Positions 1-6,977 are shown, counted from the stretch's first letter. The stretch is DNA of 38,474 nucleotides from Acidobacteriota bacterium (GCA_009694735.1 SHUG01000012.1:1-38474), one strand, 5' to 3'. A program made the numbers and translations. Notes: generated by a model not told the origin, from the sequence alone.

Positions 1-114
1 CCGGGGTCCGGGATCCGGGATCCGGGATCCGCGCACTTCCGACCGGCCCGCTTGGGTACCGAAAGACAAGAGCACTTTTCGCCCGGACCCCGGATCCCGG
101 ACCCCGGATCCCGG
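1..114. repeat. Heptamer inverted element, copy 1 (two arms)
   Basis: The left arm (1-33) is tandem GGGATCC-type heptamers and the right arm (83-114) is the inverted GGATCCC type. The spacer is longer than in other copies but ends with the conserved core ACAAGAGCACTTTTCGCCC. The copy lies in frame inside the left-edge gene. Confidence 0.85.
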
Positions 115-691
115 CAAGTCCGGCAAGCCTGAATGGAAGCCCAAGGGCACGTTCAAGCCAAAGGAAGCGGGTCACAGCTCTGGTTGGGGCGAGAAACCCT
201 CCTTCGCTAAAGCTGCGGAGGGCAGGCCCGGATGGAAGGGGAAGAGCGACAAGCCCGCGTGGAAATCCAAGGCCGGCGGCTCTGCGCGCGAGCAGGCGCG
301 CTCGTCGTTCCGCCCCAAATCGTACACCCCCTCCTCCGCCAAGGCTACGGAGGGCAGGCCAAAAGGTGAAGACGCGAGCCGGGGTCCGGGATCCGGGGCC
401 CGGGGTCCGAAGAAGCTCGATTGGACACCTAAGGGTTCCGCCTCTTCACGTCCAATTGGACCGAACGCGGGCTTTGCCAAGAGCGATCCCGATGCGCCCA
501 AGCGCAAGTGGGTGCCCAAGGCGGAGTACAAGAAGTCGCTCGGCATTGAAGTCAAGCGCGACGACAAGTGGCGTCCGGGCGGCGAGCACGTCGATCCGAA
601 GCAGAAGTACAAGGATGCCAAGAAGGCGAAGTGGACGCGCGTGAAGGCCACCATCCGAGCCCGCTCGTCGAAGCCACGAGGCGACCAGTGA
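2..691 (+). CDS. C-terminal part of a lysine-rich basic-tail protein (5' end outside window)
   Basis: A frame open from base 2 to the TGA at 689-691 encodes about 229 residues. It has no start in the window, so the gene enters from the left. The product is very rich in Lys, Trp, Pro and Gly, with loosely repeated W-x-P-K units such as WKPKG, WKSK, WTPKG and KWVPKAEYKKS, and it ends in a basic stretch (KYKDAKKAKWTRVKATIRARS). Disordered basic tails of this kind occur on RluB/RsuA-type pseudouridine synthases and DEAD-box RNA helicases, but no catalytic domain is visible, so I give no function. The frame crosses several dispersed repeats without a stop: a two-armed heptamer element (1-114), a single arm (380-411), and two FAKA-type units (SFAKAAEGRP and SSAKATEGRP). 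That the real frame is this one rests on its unbroken length and coherent Lys/Trp composition; the ORFs in other frames look random. Confidence 0.62.
   Translation, partial: RGPGSGIRDPRTSDRPAWVPKDKSTFRPDPGSRTPDPGKSGKPEWKPKGTFKPKEAGHSSGWGEKPSFAKAAEGRPGWKGKSDKPAWKSKAGGSAREQARSSFRPKSYTPSSAKATEGRPKGEDASRGPGSGARGPKKLDWTPKGSASSRPIGPNAGFAKSDPDAPKRKWVPKAEYKKSLGIEVKRDDKWRPGGEHVDPKQKYKDAKKAKWTRVKATIRARSSKPRGDQ
199..363. repeat. Two FAKA-type coding repeats
   Basis: Two near-identical stretches, about 199-230 and 338-363 (core CTTCGCTAAAGCTGCGGAGG or CTCCGCCAAGGCTACGGAGG), encode SFAKAAEGRP and SSAKATEGRP. Related units occur inside mfd at about 8258-8301 and 10393-10436. Confidence 0.6.
380..411. repeat. 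Heptamer element, single arm in frame
   Basis: Four tandem heptamers of the GGGGTCC/GGGATCC/GGGGCCC type, translated in frame as RGPGSGARGP in the left-edge gene. No inverted partner arm lies nearby. Confidence 0.75.
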
Positions 692-695
692 TTTT

Positions 696-728
696 TTGGA
701 TCCCGGCTCCCGGATCCCGGCTCCCGGC
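696..728. repeat. Heptamer element, single arm before the Dabb gene
   Basis: Tandem GGATCCC/GGCTCCC heptamers fill the gap between the stop of the left-edge gene and the ATG of the Dabb gene, ending 3 nt before that ATG. Confidence 0.75.
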
Positions 729-731
729 CTA

Positions 732-1076
732 ATGGTCGCTCATGTTGTGCTGCTGAAGCCGCGGGCGACGCTCAGCACCGATGATCGCGAGGCACTGCTG
801 GAGTCCATGCGCGTCGCCTTCACCGGCATCCCCGAGATCAAGCGCGTGCGCATTGGCAAGCGCATCCTGATTGGCCGCGGCTATGAAACACAAATGGCCG
901 AGCACTTCGAGTACTCGGCCATCATCGAATTCGATTCCGAAGCGGACTTATGCGTCTATCTGGATCACCCGCGGCATCAGGAGTTAGGCAAGCGCTTCTT
1001 CGAGTCGGTCGACTCGGCGCTCGTCTACGACTTCACTGTGGTCGAACCTGCTCAGATTCGCGAACTCCCAGGTTAG
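732..1076 (+). CDS. Dabb-family (stress-responsive alpha/beta barrel) protein
   Basis: This 114-residue protein has the look of a Dabb domain (dimeric alpha/beta barrel). It has an N-terminal strand VAHVVLLKPRA, a helix (DREALLESMRVAFTGIP), a central strand ending in YSAIIEFDSEADLCVYLDHP, and the typical closing H-x-x-F/D region (KRFFESVDSALVYDFTVVE). Family members are small cytosolic proteins; some bind or modify small hydrophobic compounds, but most have no known role. I chose the ATG at 732. The longer in-frame start at 696 would add only residues encoded by the heptamer repeat (DPGSRIPAPG). No good Shine-Dalgarno is visible because the repeat ends 3 nt upstream. It follows the left-edge gene by about 40 nt and may be cotranscribed with it. 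Confidence 0.8.
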   Translation: MVAHVVLLKPRATLSTDDREALLESMRVAFTGIPEIKRVRIGKRILIGRGYETQMAEHFEYSAIIEFDSEADLCVYLDHPRHQELGKRFFESVDSALVYDFTVVEPAQIRELPG

Positions 1077-1085
1077 CGCTGTGCG

Positions 1086-1110
1086 CGGATCCCTGGTCCC
1101 TGATCCCTGC
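1086..1110. repeat. GATCCCT-type heptamer repeat abutting the HAD stop
   Basis: Three degenerate heptamers (GATCCCT, GGTCCCT, GATCCCT) lie between the convergent Dabb and HAD genes and end exactly at the HAD stop codon (complement of 1111-1113). They resemble the GATCCCC array inside mfd. Confidence 0.6.
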
Positions 1111-1845
1111 CTACCCATCATCGGTAGCCTGCCCAAACACCCGCTTGAGCGTTCGCACGATGCCCGGCTTCTTGCGAATGTCGTCCAGTTGCTCGAGCAG
1201 CGCCAGCGCTTCTGAAATCGTCGACACTGGCCGCACGCCCAGGCGCTTGGCGCCGGCGGGCACATCCTTCAGGTGGCCGTGCCACACCAGGATCACCTTG
1301 GCCTTCGACTCCACGGCAATGTCGAGGCAGTTCTCGGGGCGGTCATCGACAAACGCGTCGAGCTGCAGCGCGTCGGCGATCTTGCCGCGCGAGCGTTGCA
1401 CCACCATCACGCTGGGATAGCGGAAGCCGTGCGCGTCGAGCCAGCGTTGCGACTGCAACTGCGTCAGCTCACCCGCGGTTGACGGCCTCGTCGTCAGGAA
1501 GATGATCTCCCACTGGCGTTCGGTCGCCGTCTTGGCGATGCGCGCGATGATCCCCGGCTCGAGCTCAGGCAACGTCGTCCAGAAATTCTCGATCTTCTTG
1601 ACGTGATCCCACAGATGCATCTGCTGGCGCGCGGAGAGGTGCAGTTCGTCCATCGCCAGCGTGCCGGTGCTGTCTTCCGGTGCCGGCGCCTCGGCGCCTT
1701 CCGTGCCGTCGGGGCTGGGCGGCGCTTTCTTGTAGGCCGACTTGGCGAGCACTTCCTCGCCGAATAACTTCAGCGCCTCCACATGCAGCGCCGAGTACAT
1801 GTCGGCGACGGTGCCGTCGAGGTCGAATCCAATACGCAACGGCAT
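1111..1845 (-). CDS. HAD-superfamily phosphatase
   Basis: This 244-residue cytosolic HAD hydrolase has motif I near the N-terminus (GFDLDGTVADM: nucleophile Asp and acid/base Asp), a Thr motif II candidate (IIFLTTRPS), and motif IV (AFVDDRPENCLDIA). A long insertion between motifs I and II would form the cap and contains a Pro/Ala-rich stretch (PPSPDGTEGAEAPAPEDS). Its layout resembles 5'(3')-nucleotidase or YqfW-like HADs, but the substrate cannot be read from the sequence. The start is ATG at 1845, preceded by GGAAGAG on the minus strand. The stop of a toxin-gene remnant overlaps this ATG as TAATG, so the gene may once have been translationally coupled to it. Confidence 0.75.
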   Translation of the reverse strand: MPLRIGFDLDGTVADMYSALHVEALKLFGEEVLAKSAYKKAPPSPDGTEGAEAPAPEDSTGTLAMDELHLSARQQMHLWDHVKKIENFWTTLPELEPGIIARIAKTATERQWEIIFLTTRPSTAGELTQLQSQRWLDAHGFRYPSVMVVQRSRGKIADALQLDAFVDDRPENCLDIAVESKAKVILVWHGHLKDVPAGAKRLGVRPVSTISEALALLEQLDDIRKKPGIVRTLKRVFGQATDDG

Positions 1846-2100
1846 TAGCTGTTCTCTTCCGGAGGCGCGAGGAATGTACTCACTGGTTGGCGCTCAGTGA
1901 TTGTGCCACCGCGCAGGCCGGGGAAGCGCGCGAAGTCGACGTCGGTGGAGCATAAGGTCAGGCCGTGTTCGATGGCCAGGGCGGCCAGGCAACTAGAGCG
2001 CCCGGTTTGCCTGGGGCGGGTTCGTAGTGAGGGAACGGGCGGGTGTCGAGGTAATCGGCGACCTGGCGAACCCGGCCGGCTTTTCGAAGGGCCACGACCT
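1845..2100 (-). pseudogene. Degraded PIN-domain (VapC-type) toxin remnant
   Basis: The minus strand encodes the C-terminal signature of a VapC RNase in two frames. One frame carries VADYLDTRPFPHYEPAPG. The other, after a frameshift near 2000, carries LAALAIEHGLTLCSTDVDFARFPGLRG and runs to a TAA at 1845-1847. The TxDxDF acidic motif typical of PIN domains survives as CSTDVDFARF. The N-terminal half with the first catalytic Asp, and any antitoxin gene, are missing. The remnant sits directly against the broken GDP-fucose synthase gene. The PIN identity comes from recognisable motifs; the frameshift is read from the sequence. Confidence 0.6.
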
Positions 2101-3065
2101 TAAGCACCTTGTGCCATGCCCCGGGCCTCCGCGTGATGGGCCAGGAACCATTCATGCGTCGTTTCAATCCCTTCGCCCAACGACGTCCGATGTCGCCAGC
2201 CCTGGTTGTGCAGACGCGTCACGCCCAGCAGCTTGCGCGGGGTTCCATCCGGCTTGGTCGTGTCGTAGACGATGGTCGCGTCGGGATGGACGATGAGGCG
2301 GACCAGGTCGGCGAGGGCGGCAATGGCCACTTCTTCGCCGGTGCCGACGTTGATGTGCATGGCGTCCTGGTAGTGCTGCATCAGGAACACGCAGGCGTCG
2401 GCCAGGTCGTCCACGTGCAGGAACTCGCGCCGCGGCGAGCCGGTGCCCCAGATGGTGACTTCCTTGCGGCCTTCCGTCTTGGCGTCGTGGAACTTGCGGA
2501 TCATCGCCGGCAGCACATGCGAGCTGGTGAGATCGAAGTTGTCGTGCGGACCGTACAGGTTGGTCGGCATGGCCGAGATGAAGTCGCTGCCGTACTGCGT
2601 GCGGTAGGCCTGGCACAGCTTGATGCCGGCGATCTTCGCAATGGCGTACGACTCGTTCGTCGGTTCGAGTTGTCCCGTCAGCAGTGCTTCTTCCGGCATG
2701 GGCTGCGGGCAGTTGCGCGGGTAGATGCAGGAGCTGCCGAGATAGAGGAGCTTCTTCGCGCCGAACAGGTGAGCGGAGTGCACCACCGTGGCGTGAATCA
2801 TCATGTTGTCGTAGATGAACTCCGCGGGCCGCGTGGAGTTGGCCATGATGCCGCCGACGGTGCCGGCCACCAAGTAGACGAACTCGGGCCGGTTGGCGCG
2901 GAACCAGTAGTTCACGGCGGCCTGGTCGCGCAGGTCGAGTTAGTCGCGCGTCGCGGAGAGGATGGTGGTGTAGCCGAGATGTTCGAGGCGTCGAACGACG
3001 GCGGATCCCACCAGGCCGCGGTGGCCTGCCACGAAGATGCGTGAGTTGGGCGTCATCTCTGCCAT
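2100..3065 (-). pseudogene. fcl: GDP-L-fucose synthase gene interrupted by one in-frame stop
   Basis: GDP-L-fucose synthase (WcaG/Fcl) epimerises and reduces GDP-4-keto-6-deoxymannose to GDP-fucose with NADPH. From ATG 3065 the frame reads MAEMTPNSRIFVAGHRGLVGSAV, the Rossmann nucleotide-binding loop, and then meets TAA at 2940-2942 (codon 42). It continues with no frameshift for 279 more codons, including LGSSCIYPRNCPQP, the catalytic YAIAK and the FLHVDDLADA region. The full reading of about 321 codons matches the family length. Only codon 42 is aberrant: TAA follows ..SATRD and precedes LDLRDQ, where Glu is usual, so a single GAA-to-TAA change explains it. A shorter product from the GTG at 2915 would lack the NADPH loop. 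Either this is a recent pseudogene or a sequencing error. The next start candidate, ATG at 3056, does not avoid the stop. Confidence 0.8.
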
Positions 3066-3126
3066 GTGCGAATCCTGGCTCGCCTGCGTTCGCCATCGGC
3101 ATCCCCGCGCGGGGTGGCGGTGGCTG

Positions 3127-3489
3127 CTATTCGCGCGACAGCCGGGTTATCCGCTCGAGCGCCACGATGCGATTGACGTGATCCGTGAGGACACGATCCG
3201 TATCGTCTGATTTGTGACGCCACTCGGAGCGAAACTCGTTCAGATCACGCTCGATCCGTTCGAGTGTCCCGCCGTAGCCCTCGGCCGCCTTCTTCACGCT
3301 GTCGTTCGCGTCACCGAGCATGATGCCCATTCTGTCGGTCATCGCCTCGGCGAAGGCGGTGAGGTCGGCCTTGGTCGCGAAGCCGGCCAAGTCGGCCTTG
3401 GTCGGCAGCTGGTCGACCTTCTGTTCCAGCCGGTCAAATTTCGTTTCCAGACTCTGAAGCCGCTCACGCATATCGTCGTCTTTCGCCAT
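3127..3489 (-). CDS. Small coiled-coil protein of unknown function
   Basis: This 120-residue acidic protein is predicted from its heptads to be mostly alpha-helical coiled coil (MRERLQSLETKFDRLEQKVD, then two similar units KADLAGFATKADLTAF, then LERIERDLNEFRSEW). It has no membrane segment or signal peptide. I chose ATG 3489 because GGAGG lies 11 nt upstream; an upstream in-frame start at 3534 would add 15 residues with no ribosome site. Small proteins of this type, with TKADLxx repeats, are common next to toxin-antitoxin loci and phage remnants, but I do not recognise a function. It lies upstream of the broken fucose synthase gene and beside toxin-gene fragments. Confidence 0.6.
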   Translation of the reverse strand: MAKDDDMRERLQSLETKFDRLEQKVDQLPTKADLAGFATKADLTAFAEAMTDRMGIMLGDANDSVKKAAEGYGGTLERIERDLNEFRSEWRHKSDDTDRVLTDHVNRIVALERITRLSRE

Positions 3490-3642
3490 GGTAGCATCGT
3501 CCTCCGCCAGCAGATCCTGCGAAGAAGGGGCCAATCACAATTGGGCGAAACGCCGAACGATATTGCGGTTGCAGCGTACGCGTGTCGCAGATCCTGCGTG
3601 CGCGTGCGCCGATTCTCGTGGCAGAAGCTGCACCAGGGTGGC

Positions 3643-3815
3643 CTACTCTCCGCGCGGCGCGCCCACTTTGGATGACCATGCCAGAAGCTGTCTGAGAGCT
3701 ACCTGTGCGGCGACGGCGTCGGTCTCGCTCAGTCGACCCAGGACGCCGCGGACCAGAAGATGATCGAGGGTGAACAACTTCCAGCGAATCACGGAGGCCG
3801 CCAGGTCAGTGACGA
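3643..3815 (-). pseudogene. C-terminal fragment of a MazF/PemK-like toxin
   Basis: A minus-strand reading without a start contains VTDLAASVIRWKLFTLDHLL followed by VRGVLGRLSETDAVAAQVAL and RQLLA, up to a TAG at 3643-3645. The pattern S-V-I-R-x-x-K-L-x-T-L-D ... L-G-R-L-S ... AL-x-x-L-L is the C-terminal signature of MazF/PemK endoribonucleases. The N-terminal half is absent: upstream sequence switches at about 3815 to a PIN-domain remnant on the opposite strand. Identity rests on motif memory only. Confidence 0.42.
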
Positions 3816-4055
3816 CGCAGTCAAGTGCCCAAGCCGGTCGCCCGCGCCGTGATCGACGACTACATCCCGTGGTGCGTGGCGCCCGCGGACATCACGAGCG
3901 CGTTCGCGCTCGAGGACGCCGCCCAGATTGGTTTCTGGGATGCGCTGATCATTGCCGTGGCCGCCCAAAGTGGCGCTACGCGGATGGTGTCGGAAGATCT
4001 GAACGTTGGCCAATCGATCGGCGGCGTGAGGATGGAGAATCCGTTCCTGACGTAA
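3816..4055 (+). pseudogene. C-terminal half of a PIN-domain (VapC-type) toxin
   Basis: The plus strand reads QVPKPVARAVIDDYIPWCVA, then ITSAFALEDAAQIGFWDALI, then IAVAAQSGATRMVSEDLN and GGVRMENPF, a clear C-terminal half of a VapC PIN RNase. It retains the conserved F/WDALI Asp and the SEDLN Asp. The N-terminal half with the first catalytic Asp (normally FFDTNV) is missing, and a TGA lies in frame just upstream (3813-3815 area), so no complete gene is possible. The fragment abuts the MazF-like fragment on the other strand. The 94 bases after its stop show no further gene. Confidence 0.65.
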
Positions 4056-4153
4056 AACGGCGCTGGCGGGCGCGGCGCATGGTCTCTTGCGCCTGGCGCG
4101 TGCGCTCGATTTGGCGTCGGGTGGGCAAGGCCATCGCGGTGGTCTTTAATGCG

Positions 4154-4184
4154 CGGATCCCGGGCCCCGGATCCCGGACCCCGG
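4154..4184. repeat. Heptamer element, single arm abutting the neuB stop
   Basis: Four GGATCCC/GGGCCCC/GGACCCC-type units end exactly at the neuB stop codon (complement of 4185-4187). Confidence 0.8.
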
Positions 4185-5225
4185 TTAGAAGTCGCCGTTA
4201 GCGAGGTGCGTGTCCGTTGGCAGGTCTCTGCGAGCTGTCTTCCCCAACACGTCTTCGTAGCGCTCCGCCGGAATGGCGCCCGTGCCGGGGCGCTTCACCC
4301 AGAGGTTCTGCCTGGTGAACGCCTCGCCCGCCTTGATCGGTTGGATGGTGACCACTGTCGCAAACGCGAAGTCCATGGTCACCTGCTCTTCCTTCACCGG
4401 GCCTTTCGTGCCGCCCAGCTCCGCGTGCAGGGTGTTCGCCGCCTCGATCAACTCGCGACAGTGGACTTCATCCATGGAACAGACAATGTCGGGACCGACG
4501 CGGTACATGTGATCGGTGAAGTGCCGCTCGACGATTGACGCGCCAAGCGCCATGGCGCCGATGCAGGCGATGTTGTCAGTGGTGTGATCCGACAGGCCAA
4601 TCACCGCGCGCGGGAAAGCTTTCCCGAGCTCCACCATCGCGCCTAAACGGACCAGGCGTGGCGGCGTGGGATACAGGTTCGTGGTGTGGAGCAGCGCGCA
4701 GGGCGTGCCGGCCTGCTCGAAGATAGCCACCGCCTTGGCCACGCTTTCGATGGTGTTCATGCCGGTGCTGAGGATGGTGGGCTTGCCGAACGAGGCGATG
4801 TGCTTCAGCAACGGGTAGTTGTTGCACTCGCCGGAGCCGATCTTGTACGCGGCCACGCTCATGCGCTCGAGACGATCGGCCGCCGCACGCGAGAAGGGCG
4901 TGCTCATGAAGATCATGCCCTTCGTCTCGACATAGGCCTTGAGCTGCCGCTCGTCGTCTTCAGAGAGCGCGCAGCGCTTCATGATCTGATAGATCGAGAC
5001 ACTGGCGTTGCCCGGCACCACCTTCTTTGCCGCGCCGCTCATCTCATCGTCCACGACGTGGGTCTGGTGCTTGACCACTTCCACGCCCGCGCGCGAAGCG
5101 GCGTCCACCAACTCGCGCGCCACGTCGAGACTGCCCTCGTGGTTGATGCCAATTTCCGCTACGACAAGGGGAACATGAGCGGGCCCAACCTTGCGGCCGG
5201 CGATGATGATTTCGGGGATCGTCAT
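4185..5225 (-). CDS. neuB: NeuB-family nonulosonic (sialic/legionaminic) acid synthase
   Basis: This 346-residue enzyme condenses phosphoenolpyruvate with an N-acylated hexosamine to make a nine-carbon sialic-type acid for surface glycans. The NeuB barrel spans about residues 15-270: VVAEIGINHEGSLDVARELV at the start, then MIFMSTPFSRAAADRLE, YKIGSGECNNYPLL, ILSTGMNT, LLHTTNLYPTP, IGLSDHTTD and VERHFT. A C-terminal SAF (antifreeze-like) domain follows (IKAGEAFTRQNLWVKRPGTG). Whether it makes Neu5Ac, legionaminic or pseudaminic acid cannot be read. The ATG at 5225 overlaps the dus stop (ATGA); upstream in-frame sequence is pure heptamer repeat, so the longer ORF to 5486 is not credible. No Shine-Dalgarno is present, because repeat DNA runs to 1 nt before the ATG, so initiation probably depends on coupling to dus. 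It fits the nearby heptose and polysaccharide-export genes. Confidence 0.85.
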   Translation of the reverse strand: MTIPEIIIAGRKVGPAHVPLVVAEIGINHEGSLDVARELVDAASRAGVEVVKHQTHVVDDEMSGAAKKVVPGNASVSIYQIMKRCALSEDDERQLKAYVETKGMIFMSTPFSRAAADRLERMSVAAYKIGSGECNNYPLLKHIASFGKPTILSTGMNTIESVAKAVAIFEQAGTPCALLHTTNLYPTPPRLVRLGAMVELGKAFPRAVIGLSDHTTDNIACIGAMALGASIVERHFTDHMYRVGPDIVCSMDEVHCRELIEAANTLHAELGGTKGPVKEEQVTMDFAFATVVTIQPIKAGEAFTRQNLWVKRPGTGAIPAERYEDVLGKTARRDLPTDTHLANGDF

Positions 5226-6367
5226 CGGGATCCGGGGTCCGGGATCCGGGATCCGGGGCCCGGGGTCCGGGATCCCGGATCCGGGGTCCGGGGCCCGGTC
5301 GAAAAGAGCTCTTGATGCACGGATCCCGGATCCCGGACCCCGGATCCCGGCAAGAAGAAGTTTGCGATGAGGTCTTCGACCTCTGACACCGACTTTGCCG
5401 AGTTGATCCCGATGCGGAAATGCGATCCGCCCTCGAAGCCTTTGGTGTACCACGTGCACAGGGCGCGAAGCTTGTTGATGACCCAACGCTCCTTGCTGGC
5501 TTCGGGCCGGCGTGGCGTCGATTGCGCCACCAGGTGACGAAAGCCATCCTGCTCGCCCTTTTCATCGGCCAGCAGCATCCCCATGTAATCCAGCAAGAAC
5601 TGGCCGCGCTCTTGGTCGGTGATCTGGCGAGCCGGGCGGCCGGCCATCAGGTCTTGCGCCTGGGCGAGAATCCACGGGTTGCGCAGCACGCCGCGGCCGA
5701 CAAACACGCCGCTCACGCCAGACTGCATGCGCGCGACGATGTCTTCGGGCTCGATGCAATCGCCCGAGCCGAACACCGGGATGCTGACCGATCGCGCAAT
5801 GCCGGCGACGACATCCCAATCCGCACAGCCGCTGTAGCTCTGCTTCGCCGTGCGGCCATGCACCGCGATCGCCGCCGCCCCCGCCGCCGCCACGCGCTTC
5901 GCCAACTCCGGCGCATTCACCTCGCCGTCGTCCCACCCCTTGCGCATCTTCACGGTCACGGGAATCTTCACGGCCCTGGTCATGGCGGCGATGATCTCGG
6001 CGGCATGCCGCGGCTCGCGCATCAGGCTGCAGCCGGCGTTGTGCCTGGCGATCTTCGGGACCGGGCAGCCCATGTTGACGTCAACGATGTTCGCGCCCAT
6101 GGCCTCGACGACGCGCGCGGCCTCGGCCATTTTGGCGGGCTCGCCACCGAAGATCTGGATGGAGACGGGACGCTCTTCCTCGGTGTACTCGGCGTACTCG
6201 AGCGTGCGATCGATGCCGCGCACCAGCCCTTCGCTGCTGACCATTTCAGACACGACGAGGCCGCAGCCGCCCTGGCGCTTCACCAGCCGGCGAAACGCCG
6301 TGTCGGTCATGCCCGCCATGGGCGAGACAACGAACGGGGAGCTCAGCTGGACAGAACCAATCTTCAT
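5222..6367 (-). CDS. dus: tRNA-dihydrouridine synthase with repeat-encoded C-terminal tail
   Basis: This FMN enzyme reduces specific uridines in tRNA to dihydrouridine. The barrel (about residues 1-240) shows SPMAGMTDTAFRRL, SIQIFGGEP, the catalytic Cys in VDVNMGCPVPKI, VTVKMRKGWDD, AIAVHGRTAKQSYSG and GVFVGRGVLRNPW. A helical C-terminal domain ends near residue 341 (SVSEVEDLIANFF). The sequence is DusB-like. The final 40 residues are translated repeat (heptads such as GSGVRDP and DPGSRTP) and are absent from normal Dus, which is about 320-340 aa. The stop overlaps the neuB ATG as ATGA. ATG 6367 is preceded by 12 nt of unique DNA and then another heptamer element, without a clear Shine-Dalgarno. 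The tail is seen in the sequence; whether it is tolerated as disorder or trimmed is unknown. Confidence 0.9.
   Translation of the reverse strand: MKIGSVQLSSPFVVSPMAGMTDTAFRRLVKRQGGCGLVVSEMVSSEGLVRGIDRTLEYAEYTEEERPVSIQIFGGEPAKMAEAARVVEAMGANIVDVNMGCPVPKIARHNAGCSLMREPRHAAEIIAAMTRAVKIPVTVKMRKGWDDGEVNAPELAKRVAAAGAAAIAVHGRTAKQSYSGCADWDVVAGIARSVSIPVFGSGDCIEPEDIVARMQSGVSGVFVGRGVLRNPWILAQAQDLMAGRPARQITDQERGQFLLDYMGMLLADEKGEQDGFRHLVAQSTPRRPEASKERWVINKLRALCTWYTKGFEGGSHFRIGINSAKSVSEVEDLIANFFLPGSGVRDPGSVHQELFSTGPRTPDPGSRTPGPGSRIPDPGSR
5227..5350. repeat. Heptamer inverted element, longest copy, fused to dus 3' end
   Basis: The left arm (5227-5298) holds about ten heptamers, the spacer GTCGAAAAGAGCTCTTGATGC spans 5299-5320, and the right arm is 5321-5350. 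It is read in frame as the last 40 or so residues of Dus and stops at the neuB ATG. The spacer is in the reverse orientation compared with copies 1, 11819, 21192 and 22354. Confidence 0.9.
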
Positions 6368-6379
6368 TGTGTTACTCGT

Positions 6380-6453
6380 CGGGATCCGGGATCCGGGATC
6401 CGGTCGAAAAAAGCTCTCGTGCTCGGATCCCGGGCCCCGGATCCCGGATCCCG
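6380..6453. repeat. Heptamer inverted element between nusG-like gene and dus
   Basis: Left arm 6380-6402, spacer GGTCGAAAAAAGCTCTCGTGC, right arm 6425-6453. The right arm ends at the stop codon of the NusG-like gene (complement of 6454-6456). It fills the whole junction upstream of dus. Confidence 0.9.
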
Positions 6454-6945
6454 TCAGTACGGCTTCACGTCCGACGCATCCACTTCCACCGCCACCGCCT
6501 GGCCGATCAGATCCACGGAGAGGACCAGTCGCGCGTGCGCGCCCTTGCGAACGAGACGCCCTACCACTCCCCTGAGCGGGCCGTGCGTCACCTTCACCAT
6601 GTCCCCTTCCTTGATCAGCGGCACCGGATCGAACGCTAGCTCACTATCGACCAGCGTCCGGATGCTTTCGATCTCCTCATCCGGAATCGACGACAACATA
6701 CCGTTGTTGCTGATGATCTGGACGACGCCGTCGACCTTGAGGACGCCGATGCGCTCGTCGGGAATGAAGCGGGCGAAGACGTAACCAGGAAACAGCGGCC
6801 AGTCGATCTTCTTCTTGCGATCTTTCCAGTGGCTCCACCGGCCAATGGTGGGCAGGAAGACCTCAACGGATTTCTTCAGCAGCTGGTCGCGGACCTGCTT
6901 TTCGTGCCGCGACCGTGTCCACAGCGCAAACCAATTGGGGTCCAT
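6454..6945 (-). CDS. NusG paralogue of the RfaH/UpxY type
   Basis: This 163-residue transcription elongation factor has an N-terminal NGN domain (NWFALWTRSRHEKQVRDQL, LFPGYVFARF) and a C-terminal KOW domain (IKEGDMVKVTHGPLRGVVGR). General NusG proteins usually sit with secE/rplK and have longer linkers. This one lies among polysaccharide genes and has the UpxY/RfaH pattern (WSHWKDRKKKIDWPLFPGYV), so it probably lets RNA polymerase read through a surface-polysaccharide operon. The target is not shown; an ops-type element was not found. The ATG at 6945 follows surA with only a partial heptamer repeat in the 32-nt gap. Confidence 0.82.
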   Translation of the reverse strand: MDPNWFALWTRSRHEKQVRDQLLKKSVEVFLPTIGRWSHWKDRKKKIDWPLFPGYVFARFIPDERIGVLKVDGVVQIISNNGMLSSIPDEEIESIRTLVDSELAFDPVPLIKEGDMVKVTHGPLRGVVGRLVRKGAHARLVLSVDLIGQAVAVEVDASDVKPY

Positions 6946-6956
6946 GTCGGTGTGGG

Positions 6957-6975
6957 TTCGGGTCCCGGGTCCCGT
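6957..6975. repeat. Degenerate heptamer single arm
   Basis: Two and a half GGGTCCC units lie between the surA stop and the start of the NusG-like gene. Confidence 0.5.
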
Positions 6976-6977
6976 CG

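Noticed and set aside
172-654. Minus-strand ORF of 160 codons and plus ORF 366-644
   Set aside because: Both are shadows. The coherent Lys/Trp-rich frame from base 2 to 691 explains the region better, and they match no family.
2109-3044. Long plus-strand ORF opposite the fucose synthase gene
   Set aside because: It is an antisense shadow of a high-GC gene; the minus strand has clear family motifs.
3770-4201. Plus ORF of 143 codons
   Set aside because: Its frame is not that of the PIN motifs (3816-4055) and has no recognisable domain.
4185-5486. Longer neuB start at 5486
   Set aside because: The added residues are out-of-frame dus sequence and translated repeat; NeuB proteins start at the MTIPEI region.
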